This document shows positions 1 through 5,654 of a stretch of DNA of 9,275 nucleotides, piece by piece; the first letter of the stretch is position 1; each line of letters begins with the position of its first letter. The notes below the pieces were generated by a model. The model did no database searches. It saw nothing but the letters and a program-made list of their open reading frames with translations, and had not been told where the DNA came from. The translations under genes and the position numbers were made by a program. Origin of the DNA: an uncultured Eubacteriales bacterium (lineage in GTDB: Bacteria; Bacillota; Clostridia; Oscillospirales; Oscillospiraceae); NCBI GenBank assembly GCA_900553135.1, contig USCO01000085.1, forward strand, positions 1-9,275. The letters are read 5' to 3'.

Positions 1-872
1 GTTGCCGGGTTGTGATCTCTGGCTATGAGCACAACGCCGTCACTCGGCCTCTCCGCGCCATCCCCGGCGTCACGGTAGCGGTGGCGGGGGGGCCTCTCTT
101 TGCCCCAGAGGACACCCTGGCCGCCTTTGACCGGCTCATTACCCCGGACACCAGCGCAGTGATCTGCACCCACGTCTCCAACGTGTTCGGCTTCATCCTG
201 CCCATTGCGGACATCGCCCGGCTGTGCCGGACCCGGGGCGTGCCCTTTATTGTGGACGCATCCCAGTCGGCGGGCTGCCTGCCGGTGGATTTTCAGGCCC
301 TGGGGGCGGAATTCATCGCCATGCCGGGACACAAGGGGCTCTACGGCCCCCAGGGCACAGGGCTGCTGCTGTGCGCCCAGAAGGGCGTGCCCATCCTGCA
401 GGGGGGCACGGGCTCGGCCTCGGCGGTACAGGAGATGCCTGATTTTCTGCCCGACCGCCTGGAGGCGGGCACCCACAACATGGTGGGCATCGCCGGACTG
501 CTGGAGGGGCTGCGCTTTGTCCAGCGGGAGGGCGTGGAGCGCATCGGCCGCCGGGAGCGGCAGCTCATTGCCAGGGCGGGGGAGAAGCTCTCCCGTCTGC
601 CCTGGGTGGAACCCTTCTGGGACCCTTCTGGCAAGAGCCAGGCGGGGGTACTCTCCTTCCGGGTGCGGGGCCGGGACTGCGAGTGGGTAGGGGAGATGCT
701 GGGGGAGCGGGACGCCGCCCTGCGGGCGGGGCTCCATTGCGCCCCTCTGGCCCACCAGAGCGCGGGCACCCTGGAGACAGGAACGGTGCGTCTCAGCGTG
801 TCCGCCTTCAACACCCCCTGGGAGATCGACCGCCTGGTCCAGCTGCTGTGCGCCATGGGACCGGGCGCCTGA
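1..872 (+). CDS. Cysteine desulfurase-family PLP enzyme, 5'-truncated by window edge
   Basis: C-terminal part of a class V aminotransferase-fold enzyme of the cysteine desulfurase/selenocysteine lyase type, which uses pyridoxal phosphate (PLP) to remove sulfur (or selenium) from cysteine (or selenocysteine). The frame is open from base 3 and reads through GYEHNAV before any good start codon. The GTG at 12 lies inside this conserved block, so the true start is upstream of the window. Visible motifs are VDASQSAG with the PLP-nitrogen Asp at 255-257, the PLP Schiff-base lysine in PGHKGLYGPQGTG (Lys codon 333-335), an EAGTHN segment typical of the family, and a candidate catalytic cysteine in RAGLHCAPLAH (Cys codon 738-740). 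About 289 residues are visible; family members are usually about 380. Stop TGA at 870-872. The exact sulfur acceptor cannot be read here, and I see no iscU or tRNA-thiolation gene beside it. It is separated from cdaA by a promoter-bearing gap, so it is probably a different transcription unit. Confidence 0.9.
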   Translation, partial: CRVVISGYEHNAVTRPLRAIPGVTVAVAGGPLFAPEDTLAAFDRLITPDTSAVICTHVSNVFGFILPIADIARLCRTRGVPFIVDASQSAGCLPVDFQALGAEFIAMPGHKGLYGPQGTGLLLCAQKGVPILQGGTGSASAVQEMPDFLPDRLEAGTHNMVGIAGLLEGLRFVQREGVERIGRRERQLIARAGEKLSRLPWVEPFWDPSGKSQAGVLSFRVRGRDCEWVGEMLGERDAALRAGLHCAPLAHQSAGTLETGTVRLSVSAFNTPWEIDRLVQLLCAMGPGA

Positions 873-909
873 GGGCGGTCCCCACGGAACAGTCACCAAA
901 TCATCCAGG

Positions 910-928
910 GAAAATTCACGAAATTTTC
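910..928. repeat. A/T-rich 7-bp perfect inverted repeat upstream of the cdaA promoter
   Basis: GAAAATT at 910-916 is mirrored by AATTTTC at 922-928 around a 5-base centre. It lies just upstream of the larger palindrome, about 58 to 76 bases before the predicted transcription start, in an unusually A/T-rich patch for this window. It could be a regulator site, UP-element-like DNA, or part of a weak terminator for the upstream gene. No T-run follows that would favour a terminator. Confidence 0.4.
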
Positions 929-932
929 ATTC

Positions 933-968
933 TTCCCCCTCCGATTCATGTTGCCATCGGAGGGGGAA
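933..968. repeat. Perfect 13-bp inverted repeat overlapping the cdaA promoter
   Basis: The arms TTCCCCCTCCGAT (933-945) and ATCGGAGGGGGAA (956-968) are exact reverse complements separated by a 10-base centre (946-955). As RNA this would be a very stable hairpin, but neither strand has a T-run after the stem, so it is not a standard intrinsic terminator. The right arm occupies most of the spacer between the predicted -35 and -10, and the -35 starts in the loop, which would suit an operator. Alternative: a U-tract-poor terminator for the upstream desulfurase-family gene that happens to carry the next promoter. Confidence 0.65.
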
Positions 969-979
969 TATCGTATAAT
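951..979 (+). promoter_or_regulatory. Predicted sigma-A promoter of the cdaA operon
   Basis: A -35 TTGCCA at 951-956 (five of six matches to TTGACA) and a perfect -10 TATAAT at 974-979 are separated by the optimal 17 bp. Transcription would begin near 986, leaving a leader of about 45 nt before the TTG start of cdaA. It is the only good promoter-like match I found in the intergenic gap. A TTGACG at 1009-1014 has no -10 partner at the right distance. Confidence 0.75.
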
Positions 980-1018
980 AACTAGGATAGGCATAGTGTG
1001 CCAACGCCTTGACGGAAA

Positions 1019-1033
1019 GAGGGGAGCAAGTTG
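1019..1033 (+). promoter_or_regulatory. Ribosome binding site and TTG start that set the cdaA N-terminus
   Basis: A purine-rich GAGGGGAG at 1019-1026 lies 4-6 bases before TTG at 1031-1033. An in-frame TGA at 1010-1012 rules out any start further upstream. The first in-frame ATG is at 1151, inside the membrane region, so TTG is the most reasonable start. A second TTG at 1046 lacks a well-placed ribosome binding site. Confidence 0.7.
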
Positions 1034-1927
1034 CTGCAAACAATTTTGATTTTCTTCCAGGAGGAGATCCCATTTCTCAGCACCATTAAAATCGCGGATC
1101 TTGTAGACCTGGCCATCCTCTCCTTTGTCATTTATAAAATCCTGTGGTTTATGCGCAAGACCAGCTCCGGGCGGGTACTGCGTGGCGTGACCCTGCTCAT
1201 CCTGGCCATGTGGCTTGCTACCTACGTCTCCCTGACCGCCACCAGCTTCCTGCTGAACAAGCTGGTGGAATGGGGCATTCTGGTGCTGGTGATCCTCTTC
1301 CAGCCCGAGCTGCGCCAGGCCCTGGAGCGGGTGGGCAGCGGCAAGCTGTCCAACATGTTCTCCGCCTCCCGCCCCGTGCCCCTGCACGACATGGAGACCG
1401 CCATCACCCAGACCGTGGAGGCCTACACCTCCATGTCCAAGGACAAGGTGGGCGCCCTCATGGTCTTTGAGCGGAAGAACCTGCTGGACGATGTAATCAA
1501 AACGGGTACCGCCCTGGACTGCTCCATCTCCAGCGAGCTGCTGAAAAACCTGTTCTGGAACAAGGCCCCCCTCCACGACGGAGCGGTCATTGTCCGGGAC
1601 GGCCGCATCGTGGGCGCGGGCTGCATGCTGCCCCTGTCGGGCAACGTCAATCTCAGCCGGGACCTGGGCATGCGCCACCGTGCCGGCATCGGCATGAGCG
1701 AGCACTCTGACGCGGTGGTCATCATCGTCTCGGAGGAGACAGGCTCTATTTCCGCCGCCATGGGCGGCATGCTCAAGCGGCACCTGGCCCCTGAGACCCT
1801 GGAGCGCCTGCTGCGCAACGAGCTGACCGAGGAGGACAGCGGGGAGGAGCGTCCCCGTCCCGCCACCCAGGTCATGCAGCTGCTGAACACTCTGTTCTCC
1901 CGTGGAAAGAAGGAGGGAGAAGAATGA
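1031..1927 (+). CDS. cdaA: Membrane diadenylate cyclase CdaA (c-di-AMP synthase)
   Basis: Condenses two ATP into the second messenger cyclic di-AMP, which in Firmicutes controls potassium and osmolyte balance and cell wall homeostasis. The 298-residue protein has the CdaA layout: hydrophobic segments at about 24-41, 50-68 and 73-92, the family-typical WGILVLVILFQPELRQALE at about 81-99, then a DisA_N catalytic domain at about 115-240. The catalytic DGA motif is at 183-185 (LHDGAVIVRDGRIVGAGC) and the ATP-contacting RHR at 215-217 (GMRHRAGIGMSE), so the enzyme should be active. It is about 25 residues longer than the Bacillus protein, mostly a charged C-terminal tail. Translation begins at TTG. 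Its stop overlaps the next start as ATGA at 1924-1927, which fits coupled expression with cdaR. It appears to be the first gene of the operon behind the promoter at 951-979. Confidence 0.96.
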   Translation: MLQTILIFFQEEIPFLSTIKIADLVDLAILSFVIYKILWFMRKTSSGRVLRGVTLLILAMWLATYVSLTATSFLLNKLVEWGILVLVILFQPELRQALERVGSGKLSNMFSASRPVPLHDMETAITQTVEAYTSMSKDKVGALMVFERKNLLDDVIKTGTALDCSISSELLKNLFWNKAPLHDGAVIVRDGRIVGAGCMLPLSGNVNLSRDLGMRHRAGIGMSEHSDAVVIIVSEETGSISAAMGGMLKRHLAPETLERLLRNELTEEDSGEERPRPATQVMQLLNTLFSRGKKEGEE

Positions 1928-3162
1928 TCCATCGTTTGCGGGAAAGCCGTTGGTTCTATATCATGCTGTCCATCCTGCTGGCCGTGATTGTCTGGCTGTA
2001 TGTACGCGAGGTACAGAACCCCACCCTGGACACCACCTTCTACGGCATTCAGGTCCAGTTCACCGGAGAGCGGGTGCTGGAGGAGCGGGGACTCACCGTC
2101 TCCGCCGTGACGCCCACCGAGGTCAAGGTAAAGGTCAACGCCCCAAACAGCGTGCTGTCCAACCTGAACCGGGAAAACATCACCGCCGTGGTGGATCTTT
2201 CCGAATGCACCCAGCCCGGGCAGTACGAGCTGAGCTATACCCCCAAGCTGCCCACCAACATCGACACCACCAACGCCTTCTTTACCGAGCAGGAGCCCCA
2301 GACGGTCACCGTGACCATTGACAATCTGGCCACCGAGACCAAGACGGTGGAAGTCCAGCTGGAAGGCAACGTGGCCGACGGCTACCAGGCCGGAACCCCC
2401 GTCATCGACCCCGAGACGGTGGAGATCAGCGGCACCGCCGAGCAGATCTCCAAGGTCAGCCGGGTAGTAGTGGTGGTGGAGGCCGAGGACCTCAACGAGA
2501 CCTACTCGGGCCGTCTGCCCCTCACCATGCTGGACGCCCAGGGCAATCCCATCACCGACTCCACCATCCAGATGAGCGAGGATACCGCTTATGTCACCTT
2601 GCCGGTGGGCGTTGTAAAGGAAGTGCCCCTTACTGTCACCTTCCTGCCCGGAGGCGGCGTCACCGATATTGACGCCAACGTGGAGTACAGCATCGAACCT
2701 TCGACCATCACGGTCATCGGCTCCAAGGAGGAGCTGGCCGGTCTCACCGAGATCTCTCTGGGCAGCATCGACCTGTCCACGGTCATGGGCACCAGCACCA
2801 TCACCATGCCCATCAAGCTCTCCTCCACGCTGGAGAACGCGGTGGGCGTGACCGAGGCCACGGTGACCGTCACCGTCAAGGGCCTGGCCACCAAAACCTT
2901 TAACGTCACCAACATCACCCTCATCAATGAGCCCAGCGGCTACAACGTGACCCTGGTCACCAAGGAGCGGCAGGTCATGGTCCGAGGCAGCCAGAGCGTT
3001 CTGGACACCCTGGACGCCAGCCAGATCCGCATCACCGCCGACGTGTCCAACGTCACCGCCACAGGCACATCCACCGTCAGAGCCAAGGCCTACCTGGACT
3101 CCGGGGGAGATGAGGTAGGCATTGTGGGCACCTATGACGTCACGGTCAATGTGACCAGGTAG
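1924..3162 (+). CDS. cdaR: CdaA regulatory protein CdaR (YbbR-repeat protein)
   Basis: Membrane-anchored partner of CdaA; in Firmicutes it binds the cyclase and modulates c-di-AMP output from outside the cytoplasmic membrane. The 412-residue product has one N-terminal transmembrane helix at about 11-27 (MLSILLAVIVWLYVREVQNP region). After it come four beta-rich YbbR-type repeats at roughly 50-132, 139-226, 232-318 and 325-410, each built on a V.V.L.G / I.P..V.I.G pattern such as IDPETVEISG (161-170) and IEPSTITVIG (257-266). Thr and Val content is very high, as expected for an extracytoplasmic beta protein. There is no signal-peptidase site, so it should stay anchored. It overlaps cdaA by four bases. 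In many Firmicutes glmM follows; here the next gene is an RseC-like protein, so the CdaA-CdaR-GlmM complex, if present, must draw GlmM from elsewhere. Confidence 0.92.
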   Translation: MIHRLRESRWFYIMLSILLAVIVWLYVREVQNPTLDTTFYGIQVQFTGERVLEERGLTVSAVTPTEVKVKVNAPNSVLSNLNRENITAVVDLSECTQPGQYELSYTPKLPTNIDTTNAFFTEQEPQTVTVTIDNLATETKTVEVQLEGNVADGYQAGTPVIDPETVEISGTAEQISKVSRVVVVVEAEDLNETYSGRLPLTMLDAQGNPITDSTIQMSEDTAYVTLPVGVVKEVPLTVTFLPGGGVTDIDANVEYSIEPSTITVIGSKEELAGLTEISLGSIDLSTVMGTSTITMPIKLSSTLENAVGVTEATVTVTVKGLATKTFNVTNITLINEPSGYNVTLVTKERQVMVRGSQSVLDTLDASQIRITADVSNVTATGTSTVRAKAYLDSGGDEVGIVGTYDVTVNVTR

Positions 3163-3200
3163 CTCTGAAAAACCACGCACCAACTAACGGAGGCAAAACC

Positions 3201-3620
3201 ATGAATCAAAGCGCGATCGTGAAAAAAGAAATCCGGGAGGGGCTGGCCGAGGTCTCCCTGCTGCGGCAGGTAGAGTGCGGTCTGAGCTGCGGCGGCAACT
3301 GCGCCAGCTGCATGCAGAAGCCCCAGGGGGAGATCCTGGCCCTGGCCAGCAACCCCATCGGTGCCAAGCCGGGAGAGGTTGTGGAGGTAGCTGCCGCTGA
3401 GGTCGGCGGTATCGGTCCGGCCATTCTGGTCTTCGCCGTGCCCTGTATCTGCCTGGCCTTGGGCTATTTGCTGGGACAGGCCCTGGGATTTGGTGAGATG
3501 CCCAGCGTTGGCATGGCCGCTCTGGGCCTGCTGGTGGGCTTCATCCCCGCCGCCCTGGTGAACCGGGCCATGACCCGGAAGCAGGGACCTGAGTTTGTGA
3601 TCCTGCGCCACCAGGCCTAA
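3201..3620 (+). CDS. RseC/MucC-like four-cysteine membrane protein (SoxR-reducing system family)
   Basis: 139 residues starting at ATG behind ACGGAGG (spacing about 7). An N-terminal cytoplasmic part carries four cysteines at 26, 30, 34 and 37 (C-x3-C-x3-C-x2-C in CGLSCGGNCASC). A short beta-like region with NPIGAKPGEVVEV at 51-63 follows, then two hydrophobic helices at about 71-94 and 101-122, and a short basic tail. This order (Cys cluster, N..GA..GD/EVVEV, two helices) is that of the RseC/MucC family. That family is linked in proteobacteria to SoxR reduction and sigma-E control, and in clostridia to Rnf/electron-transfer loci. No rnf or soxR gene is visible here, so the electron partner is unknown. 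The cluster could bind an iron-sulfur centre, zinc or form disulfides. It follows cdaR after a 38-base gap with no hairpin. The family call is fairly firm; the function is not. Confidence 0.78.
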   Translation: MNQSAIVKKEIREGLAEVSLLRQVECGLSCGGNCASCMQKPQGEILALASNPIGAKPGEVVEVAAAEVGGIGPAILVFAVPCICLALGYLLGQALGFGEMPSVGMAALGLLVGFIPAALVNRAMTRKQGPEFVILRHQA

Positions 3621-3632
3621 GGGGAACGTACC

Positions 3633-4505
3633 ATGTTCGGCTATGTCAGGCCCCTGCGGGACGAGCTGAAATGCAGGGACTTCGACCTGTACCGGGCCAC
3701 CTACTGCGGACTGTGCCGCTGTATGCGCCGCCGGTTTGGACTGCTGGCCCCCATGTTCCTCAATTACGACTTCACCTTTCTGGCCCTGCTGGTCTCACCC
3801 ACGGAGGAGCACTTTTCTCCCTGCCGCGGGCGGTGCCACGCCAATCCCTTTTTAAAAAAGTCCATGTGTCCCGACAGCCCCGCCCTGGAACGGGCCGCCG
3901 ATGAGAGTGTGATCCTCACCTGGTGGCAGCTGCGGGACAAGGCCCGGGACGAGGGTCTTTGGAAGGGGCTGCCCGCCCGGGCGCTGGCCCTGGCTCTGAA
4001 GCCCTCCTACCGCAAGGCGGCCCGTCTGCGGCCCGACTTTGACCGGGCTGTAGGGGAGAGCCTGGTGGCGCTGGACCGCATGGAGGCGGAGCACTGTCCC
4101 TCCATCGACCGTCCGGCGGACACCTTCGCCACCCTGCTTCAGGCGGCGGCCCCCAAAGAGGGGGATGCCGGCCGGGACCGGGCCATGGAGCAGCTGCTCT
4201 ACCACCTGGGGCGGTGGATCTACCTCATCGACGCCCAGGACGACCTGGAGGAGGACGCCCGCACGGGAAGCTACAACCCCATTGCCCTGCGGTTTGGTCC
4301 GGAGGGAGACCGGGAGGCCATGGAGCGCACCCTGGACCACTCCCGGAACCTGATGTGCTCCGCGGCTCAGCTGGTGGACTTCGGCTGCCGCTGGCCGGTG
4401 GTGGAGAATATTCTGTACTGGGGCATGCCCTTGGTCCAGCGTGCCGTCTTTGACGGCAGCTGGAAAGAGATACAAAAACAAAAGATATGGAGACGCAACA
4501 CATGA
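3633..4505 (+). CDS. DUF5685-type cysteine-rich conserved protein of unknown function
   Basis: 290 residues, start ATG with AAGGGGA at 3619-3625 overlapping the previous stop codon. The N-terminus MFGYVRPLRDELK and the following YCGLCRCM block are what I recognise as the DUF5685 family of Firmicutes, from memory. Cysteines fall at 14, 25, 28, 30, 64, 68 and 79; C25-x2-C28 and C64-x3-C68-x10-C79 could build a metal site. The rest is mainly helical and soluble, with no signal peptide or transmembrane helix. Near residues 192-216 it has a striking acidic motif, GRWIYLIDAQDDLEED followed by GSYNP. This resembles the second Asp-rich motif of isoprenyl-diphosphate synthases (G..FQ..DD..D), but no first DDxxD motif is obvious, so enzymatic activity is speculative. 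Its stop overlaps the start of the J-domain gene as ATGA at 4502-4505, suggesting coupled production of the two. Confidence 0.75.
   Translation: MFGYVRPLRDELKCRDFDLYRATYCGLCRCMRRRFGLLAPMFLNYDFTFLALLVSPTEEHFSPCRGRCHANPFLKKSMCPDSPALERAADESVILTWWQLRDKARDEGLWKGLPARALALALKPSYRKAARLRPDFDRAVGESLVALDRMEAEHCPSIDRPADTFATLLQAAAPKEGDAGRDRAMEQLLYHLGRWIYLIDAQDDLEEDARTGSYNPIALRFGPEGDREAMERTLDHSRNLMCSAAQLVDFGCRWPVVENILYWGMPLVQRAVFDGSWKEIQKQKIWRRNT
4489..4504 (+). promoter_or_regulatory. Ribosome binding site deciding the J-domain gene start
   Basis: GGAG at 4489-4492 lies nine bases before ATG at 4502-4504, which forms ATGA with the previous stop. The in-frame ATG at 4487 has no close purine-rich site and would add five residues before the canonical MRDPYTVLGV, so 4502 is preferred. 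Confidence 0.65.
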
Positions 4506-5098
4506 GAGATCCCTATACCGTATTGGGCGTCAGCCCCAACGCCAGCGATCAGGAGGTCAAGCGGGCCTACCGGGAGCTGGCCCGAAAATACCATCCGGAC
4601 AACTATGTGGACAATCCTCTGGCCGACCTGGCAGAGGAGAAGATGAAGGAGATCAACGAGGCCTACGAGGCCATCCAGAAGCAGCGCAGCGGGGGCGGCG
4701 GCTATCAGCAGCAGTCCTCCGGCGGTTACCGCCAGCAGCAGCAGTACTCTTCCTCTTCCAGCAGCAACCCCACCTTTGCCCGGGTACGCAGCATGATCAA
4801 TCTGGGCGACCTGAACGCGGCCGAGCGCCTGCTTCAGGAGGTGCCCCAGCGCAGCGGCGAGTGGTATTTCCTCATGGGCAGCATCGCCTACCGCCGCGGC
4901 TGGCTGGATGAGGCCATGCAGAACTACAATCTGGCCGTTCAGATGGAGCCGGGGAACATGGAGTACCGCCAGGCCCTGGCCATGATGCAGCGGGGCGGTC
5001 AGGCCTACCGGCCTTACGGCGCTGCGGGCGGTATGGACAGCCTGGACTGCTGTACCACCATGCTGTGTCTCAACTGCCTGTGCAACGGGTGTAACTGA
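4502..5098 (+). CDS. J-domain protein with TPR-like region and cysteine-rich tail
   Basis: 198 residues. Residues 3-62 are a J domain (DPYTVLGV, KRAYRELARKYHPDNY), with the invariant HPD tripeptide at 31-33 that stimulates the ATPase of a DnaK/Hsp70 partner. A Gly/Gln/Ser-rich linker follows (about 63-90), then a helical TPR-like segment at about 91-163 (ARVRSMINLGDLNAAERLL, WYFLMGSIAYRRGWLDEAM). The last 16 residues hold six cysteines at 183, 184, 189, 192, 194 and 197. It lacks the zinc-finger and CTD domains of true DnaJ, so it is a specialised co-chaperone rather than the housekeeping one. The tail could bind metal, be oxidised or lipid-modified; the sequence does not say which. It overlaps the DUF5685 gene by four bases and is followed one base after its stop by a membrane protein gene, so these products may act together. 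Confidence 0.88.
   Translation: MRDPYTVLGVSPNASDQEVKRAYRELARKYHPDNYVDNPLADLAEEKMKEINEAYEAIQKQRSGGGGYQQQSSGGYRQQQQYSSSSSSNPTFARVRSMINLGDLNAAERLLQEVPQRSGEWYFLMGSIAYRRGWLDEAMQNYNLAVQMEPGNMEYRQALAMMQRGGQAYRPYGAAGGMDSLDCCTTMLCLNCLCNGCN
4687..4770 (+). repeat. Low-complexity Gly/Gln/Ser coding stretch in the J-domain linker
   Basis: Runs of GGC, CAG and TCC/AGC codons encode SGGGGYQQQSSGGYRQQQQ and then SSSSSS. The CAG triplets occur as short arrays of three to four (near 4707-4715 and 4732-4743). The stretch stays in frame and matches the flexible linker expected after a J domain. It might vary in length between strains. Confidence 0.6.
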
Positions 5099-5099
5099 C

Positions 5100-5627
5100 A
5101 TGGCGGGCAGATTTGACCGGAACACCCGGCGCACCGCCCTGGGCGGCGTTCTGGCGGCAGGCAGCCTGGCTGTGCTGTGGCTGGCCTGCATCGCGCCCAC
5201 AGGCAGCCTGGGCGTCACGGCGGTGGCGGGATTGTTTCCCATGGTGGCGGTAGTGACCTCCGGACGGCCCGCAGGCTTTCTCTGCTGGGCGGCCTCGGCG
5301 GTGCTGGGCCTGCTGCTGCTGCCCGACAAGGGCGTGGCCCTGCTGTACTTCTGCTTTTTAGGGCTGTATCCGGTGGTAAAAAGCCATTTGGAGCACCTGC
5401 CCGGGCGGGTCCTGGAGTGGGTCTGCAAGCTGGCCTACTTCAATCTGGCCCTGACCCTGATTTGGTTTGTGTTCCGGGCGCTGTTTCTGCCCATGCTGCC
5501 CTCCTGGCTGGAGGCGCAGACCTGGCTCATTTATGTGGTTGGGAACGTGGTCTTTGTGGCCTATGACATTGGCCTGTCTCAGCTCATCGGCGCTCTGACC
5601 CGCCGGCTGTATCCAGGCAGACGATAA
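5100..5627 (+). CDS. Small polytopic membrane protein of unknown function
   Basis: 175 residues with about five or six hydrophobic segments (roughly 12-31, 38-53, 58-75, 78-94, 108-130 and 141-163) and positively charged ends (RFDRNTRR at the N-terminus, RRLYPGRR at the C-terminus), suggesting both termini may be cytoplasmic. The start ATG is one base after the J-domain gene stop. Only a weak GGGTG (5087-5091) precedes it, so translation is probably coupled. Size and helix pattern are reminiscent of small integral proteins such as ECF-transporter S components, but I see no diagnostic ligand motif and do not claim that function. Family motifs that may matter are the GLYPVVKSHLEHLP loop near 88-101 and YDIGLSQL near 155-162. 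Its fixed position behind a co-chaperone gene raises the possibility that it is a client, anchor or partner of that protein. No close named family is recognised. Confidence 0.7.
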   Translation: MAGRFDRNTRRTALGGVLAAGSLAVLWLACIAPTGSLGVTAVAGLFPMVAVVTSGRPAGFLCWAASAVLGLLLLPDKGVALLYFCFLGLYPVVKSHLEHLPGRVLEWVCKLAYFNLALTLIWFVFRALFLPMLPSWLEAQTWLIYVVGNVVFVAYDIGLSQLIGALTRRLYPGRR

Positions 5628-5654
5628 AAAAGGAAATGTAAGGATGTGACCCAC

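Noticed and set aside
12..872. GTG at base 12 as the true start of the desulfurase-family gene
   Set aside because: It falls inside the conserved VVISGYEHNAV block, the frame is open upstream to the window edge, and about 90 family residues would be missing.
933..968. Hairpin as a standard intrinsic terminator
   Set aside because: The stem is strong but no T-run follows on either strand, and a near-perfect promoter lies across it. Termination is still possible, so I annotate it as an inverted repeat.
986..1030. Riboswitch or long structured leader before cdaA, including the small GGCA...TGCC repeat at 990-1002
   Set aside because: The leader is only about 45 nt, too short for a c-di-AMP (ydaO-type) riboswitch, and a 4-5 bp stem with a tiny loop is expected by chance.
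1423..3183. A 586-codon open frame on the minus strand across the end of cdaA and all of cdaR
   Set aside because: It is antisense to two well-recognised genes. Its Gly/His/Asp-rich composition is what G/C-biased third positions produce on the opposite strand, and it has no recognisable domain.
4487..4501. Earlier ATG at 4487 for the J-domain gene
   Set aside because: No well-placed ribosome binding site precedes it. The canonical J-domain start MRDPYTVLGV begins at 4502, where a GGAG is correctly spaced and an ATGA overlap forms.
4687..4770. Tandem repeat array or CRISPR-like structure
   Set aside because: The repeats are short codon runs within a clear linker of one protein, with no spacers or direct repeats of CRISPR size.
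5646..5654. GTG at 5646 as the yicC start
   Set aside because: Possible, but the family N-terminus is M-(I/V)-KSMTGYG, which matches ATG 5655 exactly.
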